64,000 bases of DNA, from contig NW_027469170.1 of assembly GCF_051020765.1 (NCBI RefSeq), positions 248,001 to 312,000 of the forward strand, given 5' to 3'. This document shows positions 47,101 through 60,000 of the stretch, piece after piece (within the stretch, counting starts at the first letter, position 1; each line of letters opens with the position of its first letter). The translations under genes and the position numbers were made by a program. Under the pieces are notes generated by a model, which was not told the origin of the DNA, ran no database searches, and saw only the letters and a list, made by a program, of their open reading frames with translations. Origin of the DNA: Lasioglossum baleicum (taxonomy: Eukaryota; Arthropoda; Insecta; Hymenoptera; Halictidae).

Positions 47101-48690
47101 CCACAAAACCTGCGCATGCGCATCCCACAAAACCTCGCACGTGTTTGTGCTCGACTAGCCTGCGGGATGCATCCTTTCGCACGTGTTTTTACTCGACTAG
47201 CCTGCGGGATGCATCCTCTCGCACGTGTTTTTGCTCTACTAGCCATGCGCATCCCAAAAAACCTGCGCATGCGCATCCCAAAAAATCTGCGCATGCGCAT
47301 CCCACAAAACCTGCGCATGCGCATCCCACAAAACCTCGCACGTGTTTGTGCTCGACTAGCCTGCGGGATGCATCCTGTCGCACGTGTTTTTACTCGACTA
47401 GCCTGCGGGATGCATCCTCTCGCACGTGTTTGTGCTCGACTAGCCTGCGGGATGCATCCTCTCGCACGTGTTTTTGCTCGACTAGCCTGCGGGATGCATC
47501 CTCTCGCACGTGTTTTTACTCGACTAGCCTGCGGGATGCATCCTCTCGCACGTGTTTTTGCTCGACTAGCCTGCGGGATGCATCCTCTCGCACGTGTTTT
47601 TGCTCGACTAGACATGCGCATCCCAAAAAACCTGCGCATGCGCATCCCAAAAAACCTGCGCATGCGCATCCCACAAAACCTCGCACGTGTTTTTACTCGA
47701 CTAGCCTGCGGGATGCATCCTCTCGCACGTGTTTTTACTCGACTAGCCTGCGGGATGCATCCTCTCGCACGTGTTTCTACTCGACTAGCCTGCGGGATGC
47801 ATCCTCTCGCACGTGTTTTTACTCGACTAGCCTGCGGGATGCATCCTCTCGCACGTGTTTTTGCTCGACTAGCCATGCGCATCCCAAAAAACCTGCGCAT
47901 GCGCATCCCAAAAAACCTGCGCATGCGCATCCCACAAAACCTGCGTATGCGCATCCCACAAAACCTCGCACGTGTTTTTACTCGACTAGCCTGCGGGATG
48001 CATCCTCTCGCACGTGTTTTTACTCGACTAGCCTGCGGGATGCATCGTCTCGCACGTGTTTTTACTCGACTAGCCTGCGGGATGCATCCTCTCGCACGTG
48101 TTTGTGCTCGACTAGCCTGCGGGATGCATCCTCTCGCACGTGTTTTTACTCGACTAGCCTGCGGGATGCATCCTCTCGCACGTGTTTTTGCTCGACTAGC
48201 CTGCGGGATGCATCCTCTCGCACGTGTTTTTGCTCGACTAGCCTGCGGGATGCATCCTCTCGCACGTGTTTTTACTCGACTACCCTGCGGGATGCATCCT
48301 CTCGCACGTGTTTTTGCTCGACTAGCCATGCGCATCCCAAAAAACCTGCGCATGCGCATCCCAAAAAACCTGCGCATGCGCACCCCAAAAAATCTGCGTA
48401 TGCGCATCCCACAAAACCTGCGCATGCGCATCCCACAAAACCTCGCACGTGTTTGTGCTCGACTAGCCTGCGGGATGCATCCTTTCGCACGTGTTTTTAC
48501 TCGACTAGCCTGCGGGATGCATCCTCTCGCACGTGTTTGTGCTCGACTAGCCTGCGGGATGCATCCTCTCGCACGTGTTTTTGCTCGACTAGCCTGCGGG
48601 ATGCATCCTCTCGCACGTGTTTTTACTCGACTAGCCTGCGGGATGCATCCTCTCGCACGTGTTTTTGCTCGACTAGCCTGCGGGATGCAT
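44160..48690. repeat. Triplicated higher-order unit, offsets 1,617 and 1,701 bp
   Basis: Three copies start near 44.16, 45.78 and 47.5 kb. Markers in order are TAGACATGCGC (44292, 45909, 47610 areas), GTTTCTACTCG, TACCCTG, and a 24-mer with GCACCCC followed by GCGTATGCGC. GCTCGTGTTT (near 45380 and 46997) and GCTCTACTAG (near 45618 and 47235) link copies 1 and 2, as does CATCCTGTCGC (about 45758 and 47375). The offset grows from 1,617 to 1,701 because copy 3 has two more long monomers near 47.43 kb. Copy 3 lacks GCTCGTG and departs at about 48.69 kb. Confidence 0.85.
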
Positions 48691-51600
48691 CCTCTCGCAC
48701 GTGTTTTTGCTCGACTAGGCATGCGCATCCCAAAAAACCTGCGCATGCGCATCCCAAAAAACCTGCGCATGCGCATCCCACAAAACCTGCGCATGCGCAT
48801 CCCACAAAACCTCGCACGTGTTTGTGCTCGACTAGCCTGCGGGATGCATCCTTTCGCACGTGTTTTTACTCGACTGGCCTGCGGGATGCATCCTCTCGCA
48901 CGTGTTTTTGCTCGACTAGCCATGCGCATCCCAAAAAACCTGCGCATGCGCATCCCACAAAACCTCGCACGTGTTTGTGCTCGACTAGCCTGCGGGATGC
49001 ATCCTCTCGCACGTGTTTTTGCTCGACTAGCCTGCGGGATGCATCCTCTCGCACGTGTTTTTACTCGACTAGCCTGCGGGATGCATCCTCTCGCACGTGT
49101 TTTTGCTCGACTAGGCATGCGCATCCCAAAAAACCTGCGCATGCGCATCCCAAAAAACCTGCGCATGCGCATCCCACAAAACCTCGCACGTGTTTTTACT
49201 CGACTAGCCTGCGGGATGCATCCTCTCGCACGTGTTTTTGCTCGACTAGCCTGCGGGATGCATCCTCTCGCACGTGTTTTTGCTCGACTAGACATGCGCA
49301 TCCCAAAAAACCTGCGCATGCGCATCCCAAAAAACCTGCGCAAGCGCATCCCACAAAACCTCGTACGTGTTTTTACTCGACTAGCCTGCGGGATGCATCC
49401 TCTCGCACGTGTTTTTACTCGACTAGCCTGCGGGATGCATCCTCTCGCACGTGTTTCTACTCGACTAGCCTGCGGGATGCATCCTCTCGCACGTGTTTTT
49501 GCTCGACTAGCCTGCGGGATGCATCCTCTCGCACGTGTTTTTGCTCGACTAGCCATGCGCATCCCAAAAAACCTGCGCATGCGCATCCCAAAAAACCAGC
49601 GCATGCGCATCCCAAAAAATCTGCGCATGCGCATCCCACAAAACCTCGCACGTGTTTGTGCTCGACTAGCCTGCGGGATGCATCCTTTCGCACGTGTTTT
49701 TACTCGACTAGCCTGCGGGATGCATCCTCTCGCACGTGTTTTTACTCGACTAGCCTGCGGGATGCATCGTCTCGCACGTGTTTTTACTCGACTAGCCTGC
49801 GGGATGCATCCTCTCGCACGTGTTTGTGCTCGACTAGCCTGCGGGATGCATCCTCTCGCACGTGTTTTTACTCGACTAGCCTGCGGGATGCATCCTCTCG
49901 CACGTGTTTTTACTCGACTAGCCTGCGGGATGCATCCTCTCGCACGTGTTTTTGCTCGACTAGCCATGCGCATCCCAAAAAACCTGCGCATGCGCATCCC
50001 ACAAAACCTGCGCATGCGCATCCCACAAAACCTCGCACGTGTTTGTGCTCGACTAGCCTGCGGGATGCATCCTTTCGCACGTGTTTTTACTCGACTAGCC
50101 TGCGGGATGCATCCTCTCGCACGTGTTTTTGCTCGACTAGCCTGCGGGATGCATCCTCTCGCACGTGTTTTTGCTCGACTAGCCTGCGGGATGCATCCTC
50201 TCGCACGTGTTTTTGCTCGACTAGCCATGCGCATCCCAAAAAACCTGCGCATGCGCATCCCAAAAAATCTGCGCATGCGCATCCCACAAAACCTCGCACG
50301 TGTTTGTGCTCGACTAGCCTGCGGCATGCATCCTCTCGCACGTGTTTTTGCTCGACTAGCCTGCGGGATGCATCCTCTCGCACGTGTTTTTACTCGACTA
50401 GCCTGCGGGATGCATCGTCTCGCACGTGTTTTTACTCGACTAGCCTGCGGGATGCATCCTCTCGCACGTGTTTTTGCTCGACTAGCCATGCGCATCCCAA
50501 AAAACCTGCGCATGCGCATCCCAAAAAATCTGCGCATGCGCATCCCACAAAACCTGCGCATGCGCATCCCACAAAACCTCGCACGTGTTTGTGCTCGACT
50601 AGCCTGCGGGATGCATCCTCTCGCACGTGTTTGTGCTCGACTAGCCTGCGGGATGCATCCTCTCGCACGTGTTTTTGCTCGACTAGCCTGCGGGATGCAT
50701 CCTCTCGCACGTGTTTTTACTCGACTAGCCTGCGGGATGCATCCTCTCGCACGTGTTTTTGCTCGACTAGCCTGCGGGATGCATCCTCTCGCACGTGTTT
50801 TTGCTCGACTAGGCATGCGCATCCCAAAAAACCTGCGCATGCGCATCCCAAAAAACCTGCGCATGCGCATCCCACAAAACCTGCGCATGCGCATCCCACA
50901 AAACCTCGCACGTGTTTGTGCTCGACTAGCCTGCGGGATGCATCCTTTCGCACGTGTTTTTACTCGACTGGCCTGCGGGATGCATCCTCTCGCACGTGTT
51001 TTTGCTCGACTAGCCATGCGCATCCCAAAAAACCTGCGCATGCGCATCCCACAAAACCTCGCACGTGTTTGTGCTCGACTAGCCTGCGGGATGCATCCTC
51101 TCGCACGTGTTTTTGCTCGACTAGCCTGCGGGATGCATCCTCTCGCACGTGTTTTTACTCGACTAGCCTGCGGGATGCATCCTCTCGCACGTGTTTTTGC
51201 TCGACTAGGCATGCGCATCCCAAAAAACCTGCGCATGCGCATCCCAAAAAACCTGCGCATGCGCATCCCACAAAACCTCGCACGTGTTTTTACTCGACTA
51301 GCCTGCGGGATGCATCCTCTCGCACGTGTTTTTGCTCGACTAGCCTGCGGGATGCATCCTCTCGCACGTGTTTTTGCTCGACTAGACATGCGCATCCCAA
51401 AAAACCTGCGCATGCGCATCCCAAAAAACCTGCGCAAGCGCATCCCACAAAACCTCGTACGTGTTTTTACTCGACTAGCCTGCGGGATGCATCCTCTCGC
51501 ACGTGTTTTTACTCGACTAGCCTGCGGGATGCATCCTCTCGCACGTGTTTCTACTCGACTAGCCTGCGGGATGCATCCTCTCGCACGTGTTTTTGCTCGA

Positions 51601-52698
51601 CTAGCCTGCGGGATGCATCCTCTCGCACGTGTTTTTGCTCGACTAGCCATGCGCATCCCAAAAAACCTGCGCATGCGCATCCCAAAAAACCAGCGCATGC
51701 GCATCCCAAAAAATCTGCGCATGCGCATCCCACAAAACCTCGCACGTGTTTGTGCTCGACTAGCCTGCGGGATGCATCCTTTCGCACGTGTTTTTACTCG
51801 ACTAGCCTGCGGGATGCATCCTCTCGCACGTGTTTTTACTCGACTAGCCTGCGGGATGCATCGTCTCGCACGTGTTTTTACTCGACTAGCCTGCGGGATG
51901 CATCCTCTCGCACGTGTTTGTGCTCGACTAGCCTGCGGGATGCATCCTCTCGCACGTGTTTTTACTCGACTAGCCTGCGGGATGCATCCTCTCGCACGTG
52001 TTTTTACTCGACTAGCCTGCGGGATGCATCCTCTCGCACGTGTTTTTGCTCGACTAGCCATGCGCATCCCAAAAAACCTGCGCATGCGCATCCCACAAAA
52101 CCTGCGCATGCGCATCCCACAAAACCTCGCACGTGTTTGTGCTCGACTAGCCTGCGGGATGCATCCTTTCGCACGTGTTTTTACTCGACTAGCCTGCGGG
52201 ATGCATCCTCTCGCACGTGTTTTTGCTCGACTAGCCTGCGGGATGCATCCTCTCGCACGTGTTTTTGCTCGACTAGCCTGCGGGATGCATCCTCTCGCAC
52301 GTGTTTTTGCTCGACTAGCCATGCGCATCCCAAAAAACCTGCGCATGCGCATCCCAAAAAATCTGCGCATGCGCATCCCACAAAACCTCGCACGTGTTTG
52401 TGCTCGACTAGCCTGCGGCATGCATCCTCTCGCACGTGTTTTTGCTCGACTAGCCTGCGGGATGCATCCTCTCGCACGTGTTTTTACTCGACTAGCCTGC
52501 GGGATGCATCGTCTCGCACGTGTTTTTACTCGACTAGCCTGCGGGATGCATCCTCTCGCACGTGTTTTTGCTCGACTAGCCATGCGCATCCCAAAAAACC
52601 TGCGCATGCGCATCCCAAAAAATCTGCGCATGCGCATCCCACAAAACCTGCGCATGCGCATCCCACAAAACCTCGCACGTGTTTGTGCTCGACTAGCC
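48505..52698. repeat. Abutting tandem duplication of 2,094 bp
   Basis: Copy 1 (about 48505-50600) is followed directly by copy 2 (about 50600-52698). Rare variants match in register: CTGGCC for CTAGCC (48876 and 50970), GCAAGCGC (49343 and 51437), CTCGTACGTG (49364 and 51458), CCAGCGCATGC in a 24-mer (about 49597 and 51691) and GCGGCATGC (about 50324 and 52418). I saw no internal difference while following the markers, which suggests this is among the youngest duplications in the window. Confidence 0.88.
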
Positions 52699-53600
52699 TG
52701 CGGGATGCATCCTTTCGCACGTGTTTTTACTCGACTAGCCTGCGGGATGCATCCTCTCGCACGTGTTTTTGCTCGACTAGCCTGCGGGATGCATCCTCTC
52801 GCACGTGTTTTTGCTCGACTAGCCATGCGCATCCCAAAAAACCTGCGCATGCGCATCCCAAAAAACCTGCGCATGCGCATCCCAAAAAATCTGCGCATGC
52901 GCATCCCACAAAACCTGCGCATGCGCATCCCACAAAACCTGCGCATGCGCATCCCACAAAACCTCGCACGTGTTTGTGCTCGACTAGCCTGCGGGATGCA
53001 TCCTTTCGCACGTGTTTTTACTCGACTAGCCTGCGGGATGCATCCTCTCGCACGTGTTTTTGCTCGACTAGCCATGCGCATCCCAAAAAACCTGCGCATG
53101 CGCATCCCAAAAAACCTGTGCATGCGCATCCCACAAAACCTCGCACGTGTTTTTACTCGACTAGCCTGCGGGATGCATCCTCTCGCACGTGTTTTTACTC
53201 GACTAGCCTGCGGGATGCATCCTCTCGCACGTGTTTTTACTCGACTAGCCTGCGGGATGCATCCTCTCGCACGTGTTTTTACTCGACTAGCCTGCGGGAT
53301 GCATCGTCTCGCACGTGTTTTTACTCGACTAGCCTGCGGGATGCATCCTCTCGCACGTGTTTTTGCTCGACTAGCCATGCGCATCCCAAAAAACCTGCGT
53401 GTGCGCATCCCAAAAAATCTGCGCATGCGCATCCCACAAAACCTGCGCATGCGCATCCCACAAAACCTCGCACGTGTTTGTGCTCGACTAGCCTGCGGGA
53501 TGCATCCTTTCGCACGTGTTTTTACTCGACTAGCCTGCGGGATGCATCCTCTCGCACGTGTTTTTGCTCGACTAGCCTGCGGGATGCATCCTCTCGCACG
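52480..53600. repeat. Dispersed copy of the 5.44-6.56 kb segment
   Basis: At a constant offset of 47,041 bp this stretch repeats 5.44-6.56 kb. It includes the block with five 24-mers, CCTGTGCATGCGC, and the double change GCGTGTGCGC (6359 and 53400). The offset is one more than a multiple of three, which equals the net of four 1-bp deletions and five 1-bp insertions lying between the copies. The match ends where CATCC units after about 6.56/53.60 kb take different neighbours. Confidence 0.83.
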
Positions 53601-56600
53601 TGTTTTTGCTCGACTAGCCTGCGGGATGCATCCTCTCGCACGTGTTTTTGCTCGACTAGCCATGCGCATCCCAAAAAACCTGCGCATGTGCATCCCAAAA
53701 AATCTGCGCATGCGCATCCCACAAAACCTCGCACGTGTTTGTGCTCGACTAGCCTGCGGGATGCATCCTCTCGCACGTGTTTTTGCTCGACTAGCCTGCG
53801 GGATGCATCCTCTCGCACGTGTTTTTACTCGACTAGCCTGCGGGATGCATCCTCTCGCACGTGTTTTTGCTCGACTAGCCTGCGGGATGCATCCTCTCGC
53901 ACGTGTTTTTGCTCGACTAGGCATGCGCATCCCAAAAAACCTGCGCATGCGCATCCCAAAAAACCTGCGCATGCGCATCCCACAAAACCTCGCACGTGTT
54001 TGTGCTCGACTAGCCTGCGGGATGCATCCTTTCGCACGTGTTTTTACTCGACTAGCCTGCGGGATGCATCCTCTCGCACGTGTTTTTGCTCGACTAGCCT
54101 GCGGGATGCATCCTCTCGCACGTGTTTTTGCTCGACTAGCCATGCGCATCCCAAAAAACCTGCGCATGCGCATCCCACAAAACCTCGCACGTGTTTGTGC
54201 TCGACTAGCCTGCGGGATGCATCCTCTCGCACGTGTTTTTGCTCGACTAGGCATGCGCATCCCAAAAAACCTGCGCATGCGCATCCCAAAAAACCTGCGC
54301 ATGCGCATCCCACAAAACCTGCGCATGCGCATCCCACAAAACCTCGCACGTGTTTGTGCTCGACTAGCCTGCGGGATGCATCCTTTCGCACGTGTTTTTA
54401 CTCGACTAGCCTGCGGGATGCATCCTCTCGCACGTGTTTTTGCTCGACTAGCCTGCGGGATGCATCCTCTCGCACGTGTTTTTGCTCGACTAGCCATGCG
54501 CATCCCAAAAAACCTGCGCATGCGCATCCCACAAAACCTCGCACGTGTTTGTGCTCGACTAGCCTGCGGGATGCATCCTTTCGCACGTGTTTTTACTCGA
54601 CTAGCCTGCGGGATGCATCCTTTCGCACGTGTTTTTGCTCGACTAGCCTGCGGGATGCATCCTCTCGCACCTGTTTGTGCTCGACTAGCCTGCGGGATGC
54701 ATCCTCTCGCACGTGTTTTTACTCGACTAGCCTGCGGGATGCATCCTCTCGCACGTGTTTTTGCTCGACTAGCCTGCGGGATGCATCCTCTCGCACGTGT
54801 TTTTGCTCGACTAGACATGCGCATCCCAAAAAACCTGCGCATGCGCATCCCAAAAAACCTGCGCATGCGCATCCCACAAAACCTCGCACGTGTTTTTACT
54901 CGACTAGCCTGCGGGATGCATCCTCTCGCACGTGTTTTTACTCGACTAGCCTGCGGGATGCATCCTCTCGCACGTGTTTCTACTCGACTAGCCTGCGGGA
55001 TGCATCCACTCGCACGTGTTTTTACTCGACTAGCCTGCGGGATGCATCGTCTCGCACGTGTTTTTACTCGATTAGCCTGCGGGATGCATCCTCTCGCACG
55101 TGTTTTTGCTCGACTAGCCATGCGCATCCCAAAAAACCTGCGCATGCGCATCCCACAAAACCTCGCACGTGTTTGTGCTCGACTAGCCTGCGGGATGCAT
55201 CCTTTCGCACGTGTTTTTACTCGACTAGCCTGCGGGATGCATCCTCTCGCACGTGTTTTTGCTCGACTAGCCATGCGCATCCCAAAAAACCTGCGCATGC
55301 GCATCCCAAAAAACCTGCGCATGCGCATACCAAAAAATCTGCGCATGCGCATCCCACAAAACCTGCGCATGCGCATCCCACAAAACCTCGCACGTGTTTG
55401 TGCACGACTAGCCTGCGGGATGCATCCTTTCGCACGTGTTTTTACTCGACTAGCCTGCGGGATGCATCCTCTCGCACGTGTTTTTGCTCGACTAGCCTGC
55501 GGGATGCATCCTCCCGCACGTGTTTTTGCTCGACTAGCCATGCGCATCCCAAAAAACCTGCGCATGCGCATCCCAAAAAACCAGCGCATGCGCATCCCAA
55601 AAAATCTGCGCATGCGCATCCCACAAAACCTCGCACGTGTTTGTGCTCGACTAGCCTGCGGGATGCATCCTTTCGCACGTGTTTTTACTCGACTAGCCTG
55701 CGGGATGCATCCTCTCGCACGTGTTTGTGCTCGACTAGCCTGCGGGATGCATCCTCTCGCACGTGTTTTTACTCGACTAGCCTGCGGGATGCATCCTCTC
55801 GCACGTGTTTTTGCTCGACTAGCCTGCGGGATGCATCCTCTCGCACGTGTTTTTGCTCGACTAGCCTGCGGGATGCATCCTCTCGCACGTGTTTTTACTC
55901 GACTAGCCTGCGGGATGCATCCTCTCGCACGTGTTTTTACTCGACTACCCTGCGGGATGCATCCTCTCGCACGTGTTTTTGCTCGACTAGCCATGCGCAT
56001 CCCAAAAAACCTGCGCATGCGCATCCCACAAAACCTGCGTATGCGCATCCCACAAAACCTCGCACGTGTTTTTACTCGACTAGCCTGCGGGATGCATCCT
56101 CTCGCACGTGTTTTTACTCGACTGGCCTGCGGGATGCATCCTCTCGCACGTGTTTTTGCTCGACTAGCCTGCGGGATGCATCCTCTCGCACGTGTTTTTG
56201 TTCGACTAGCCATGCGCATCCCAAAAAACCTGCGCATGCGCATCCCAAAAAATCTGCGCATGCGCATCCCACAAAACCTGCGCATGCGCATCCCACAAAA
56301 CCTCGCACGTGTTTGTGCTCGACTAGCCTGCGGGATGCATCCTCTCGCACGTGTTTGTGCTCGACTAGCCTGCGGGATGCATCCTCTCGCACGTGTTTTT
56401 GCTCGACTAGCCTGCGGGATGCATCCTCTCGCTCGTGTTTTTGCTCGACTAGCCATGCGCATCCCAAAAAACCTGCGCATGCGCATCCCAAAAAACCTGC
56501 GCATGCGCATCCCAAAAAATCTGCGCATGCGCATCCCACAAAACCTCGCACGTGTTTGTGCTCGACTAGCCTGCGGGATGCATCCTTTCGCACGTGTTTT

Positions 56601-59600
56601 TACTCGACTAGCCTGCGGGATGCATCCTCTCGCACGTGTTTGTGCTCGACTAGCCTGCGGGATGCATCCTCTCGCACGTGTTTTTACTCGACTAGCCTGC
56701 GGGATGCATCCTCAGCACGTGTTTTTGCTCGACTACCCTGCGGGATGCATCCTCTCGCACGTGTTTTTGCTCGACTAGCCTGCGGGATGCATCCTCTCGC
56801 ACGTGTTTTTACTCGACTAGCCTGCGGGATGCATCCTCTCGCACGTGTTTTTACTCGACTAGCCTGCGGGATGCATCCTCTCGCACGTGTTTTTGCTCGG
56901 CTAGCCTGCGGGATGCATTCTCTCGCACGTGTTTTTGCTCGACTAGCCATGCGCATCCCAAAAAACCTGCGCATGCGCATCCCAAAAAACCTGCGCATGC
57001 GCATCCCACAAAACCTCGCACGTGTTTTTACTCGACTAGCCTGCGGGATGCATCCTCTCGCACGTGTTTTTACTCGACTAGCCTGCGGGATGCATCCTCT
57101 CGCACGTGTTTTTACTCGACTAGCCTGCGGGATGCATCGTCTCGCACGTGTTTTTACTCGACTAGCCTGCGGGATGCATCCTCTCGCACGTGTTTTTGCT
57201 CGACTAGCCATGCGCATCCCAAAAAACCTGCGCATGCGCATCCCAAAAAATCTGCGCATGCGCATCCCACAAAACCTGCGCATGCGCATCCCACAAAACC
57301 TCGCACGTGTTTGTGCTCGACTAGCCTGCGGGATGCATCCTTTCGCACGTGTTTTTACTCGACTAGCCTGCGGGATGCATCCTCTCGCACGTGTTTTTGC
57401 TCGACTAGCCTGCGGGATGCATCCTCTCGCACGTGTTTGTGCTCGACTAGCCTGCGGGATGCATCCTCTCGCACGTGTTTTTACTCGACTACCCTGCGGG
57501 ATGCATCCTCTCGCACGTGTTTTTGCTCGACTAGCCATGCGCATCCCAAAAAACCTGCGCATGCGCATCCCAAAAAACCTGCGCATGCGCATCCCAAAAA
57601 ACCTGCGCATGCGCATCCCACAAAACCTGCGTATGCGCATCCCACAAAACCTCGCACGTGTTTGTGCTCGACTAGCCTGCGGGATGCATCCTTTCGCACG
57701 TGTTTTTACTCGACTAGCCTGCGGGATGCATCCTCTCGCACGTGTTTGTGCTCGACTAGCCTGCGGGATGCATCCTCTCGCACGTGTTTTTGCTCGACTA
57801 GCCTGCGGGATGCATCCTCTCGCACGTGTTTTTACTCGACTAGCCTGCGGGATGCATCCTCTCGCACGTGTTTTTGCACGACTAGGCATGCGCATCCCAA
57901 AAAACCTGCGCATGCGCATCCCAAAAAACCTGCGCATGCGCATCCCACAAAACCTGCGCATGCGCATCCCACAAAACCTCGCACGTGTTTTTACTCGACT
58001 AGCCTGCGGGATGCATCCTCTCGCACGTGTTTTTGCTCGACTAGCCTGCGACATGCATCCTCTCGCACGTGTTTTTGCTCGACTAGACATGCGCATCCCA
58101 AAAAACCTGCGCATGCGCATCCCAAAAAACCTGCGCATGCGCATCCCAAAAAACCTGCGCATGCGCATCCCACAAAACCTCGCACGTGTTTTTACTCGAC
58201 TAGCCTGCGGGATGCATCCTCTCGCACGTGTTTTTACTCGACTAGCCTGCGGGATGCATCCTCTCGCACGTGTTTCTACTCGACTAGCCTGCGGGATGCA
58301 TCCTCTCGCACGTGTTTTTACTCGACTAGCCTGCGGGATGCATCGTCTCGCACGTGTTTTTACTCGACTAGCCTGCGGGATGCATCCTCTCGCACGTGTT
58401 TTTGTTCGACTAGCCATGCGCATCCCAAAAAACCTGCGCATGCGCATCCCACAAAACCTCGCACGTGTTTGTGCTCGACTAGCCTGCGGGATGCATCCTT
58501 TCGCACGTGTTTTTACTCGACTAGCCTGCGGGATGCATCCTCTCGCACGTGTTTTTGCTCGACTAGCCTGCGGGATGCATCCTCTCGCACGTGTTTCTAC
58601 TCGACTAGCCTGCGGGATGCATCCTCTCGCACGTGTTTTTACTCGACTAGCCTGCGGGATGCATCGTCTCGCACGTGTTTTTACTCGACTAGCCTGCGGG
58701 ATGCATCCTCTCGCACGTGTTTTTGCTCGACTAGCCATGCGCATCCCAAAAAACCTGCGCATGCGCATCCCACAAAACCTCGCACGTGTTTGTGCTCGAC
58801 TAGCCTGCGGGATGCATCCTTTCGCACGTGTTTTTACTCGACTAGCCTGCGGGATGCATCCTCTCGCACGTGTTTTTGCTCGACTAGCCTGCGGGATGCA
58901 TCCTCTCGCACGTGTTTTTGCTCGACTAGCCATGCGCATCCCAAAAAACCTGCGCATGCGCATCCCAAAAAACCAGCGCATGCGCATCCCAAAAAATCTG
59001 CGCATGCGCATCCCACAAAACCTCGCACGTGTTTGTGCTCGACTAGCCTGCGGGATGCATCCTTTCGCACGTGTTTTTACTCGACTAGCCTGCGGGATGC
59101 ATCCTCTCGCACGTGTTTGTGCTCGACTAGCCTGCGGGATGCATCCTCTCGCACGTGTTTTTACTCGACTAGCCTGCGGGATGCATCCTCTCGCACGTGT
59201 TTTTGCTCGACTAGCCTGCGGGATGCATCCTCTCGCACGTGTTTTTGCTCGACTAGCCTGCGGGATGCATCCTCTCGCACGTGTTTTTACTCGACTAGCC
59301 TGCGGGATGCATCCTCTCGCACGTGTTTTTACTCGACTACCCTGCGGGATGCATCCTCTCGCACGTGTTTTTGCTCGACTAGCCATGCGCATCCCAAAAA
59401 ACCTGCGCATGCGCATCCCAAAAAACCTGCGCATGCGCATCCCACAAAACCTGCGTATGCGCATCCCACAAAACCTCGCACGTGTTTTTACTCGACTAGC
59501 CTGCGGGATGCATCCTCTCGCACGTGTTTTTACTCGACTAGCCTGCGGGATGCATCCTCTCGCACGTGTTTTTGCTCGGCTAGCCTGCGGGATGCATCCT

Positions 59601-60000
59601 CTCGCACGTGTTTTTGCTCGACTAGCCATGCGCATCCCAAAAAACCTGCGCATGCGCATCCCAAAAAACCTGCGCATGCGCATCCCAAAAAACCTGCGCA
59701 TGCGCATCCCACAAAACCTCGCACGTGTTTGTGCTCGACTAGCCTGCGGGATGCATCCTTTCGCACGTGTTTTTACTCGACTAGCCTGCGGGATGCATCC
59801 TCTCGCACGTGTTTTTGCTCGACTAGCCTGCGGGATGCATCCTCTCGCACGTGTTTGTGCTCGACTAGCCTGCGGGATGCATCCTCTCGCACGTGTTTTT
59901 ACTCGACTAGCCTGCGGGATGCATCCTCTCGCATGTGTTTTTGCTCGACTAGCCTGCGGGATGCATCCTCTCGCACGTGTTTTTGCTCGACTAGCCATGC
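53600..60000. repeat. Distal array segment, mixed order
   Basis: Composite blocks preceded by TAGGCATGCGC and TAGACATGCGC are common here. Variants include CACCTGTTTG near 54669 (the CACGTG box lost), GCGCATACC near 55328, TGCACGACTAG near 55402, CATCCTCCCGC near 55511, GTTCGACTAG near 56200 and 58394, CATTCTCTCG near 56918 and GCGACATGC near 58050. The CATCCACTCGC and CGATTAG changes near 55.0-55.1 kb are private. Short matches to upstream segments exist, but I did not find a long perfect higher-order pair in this stretch. Confidence 0.8.
56710..56721. other. Private single-base deletion (CCTCAGCACGTG)
   Basis: The normal CCTCTCGCACGTG is one base shorter and has A in place of TC-type sequence before GCACGTG. 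I saw this lesion only once. It ends the 5,521-codon open frame that started at 40213 (stop at 56776-56778). Being unique, it is younger than the surrounding amplifications. Confidence 0.93.
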
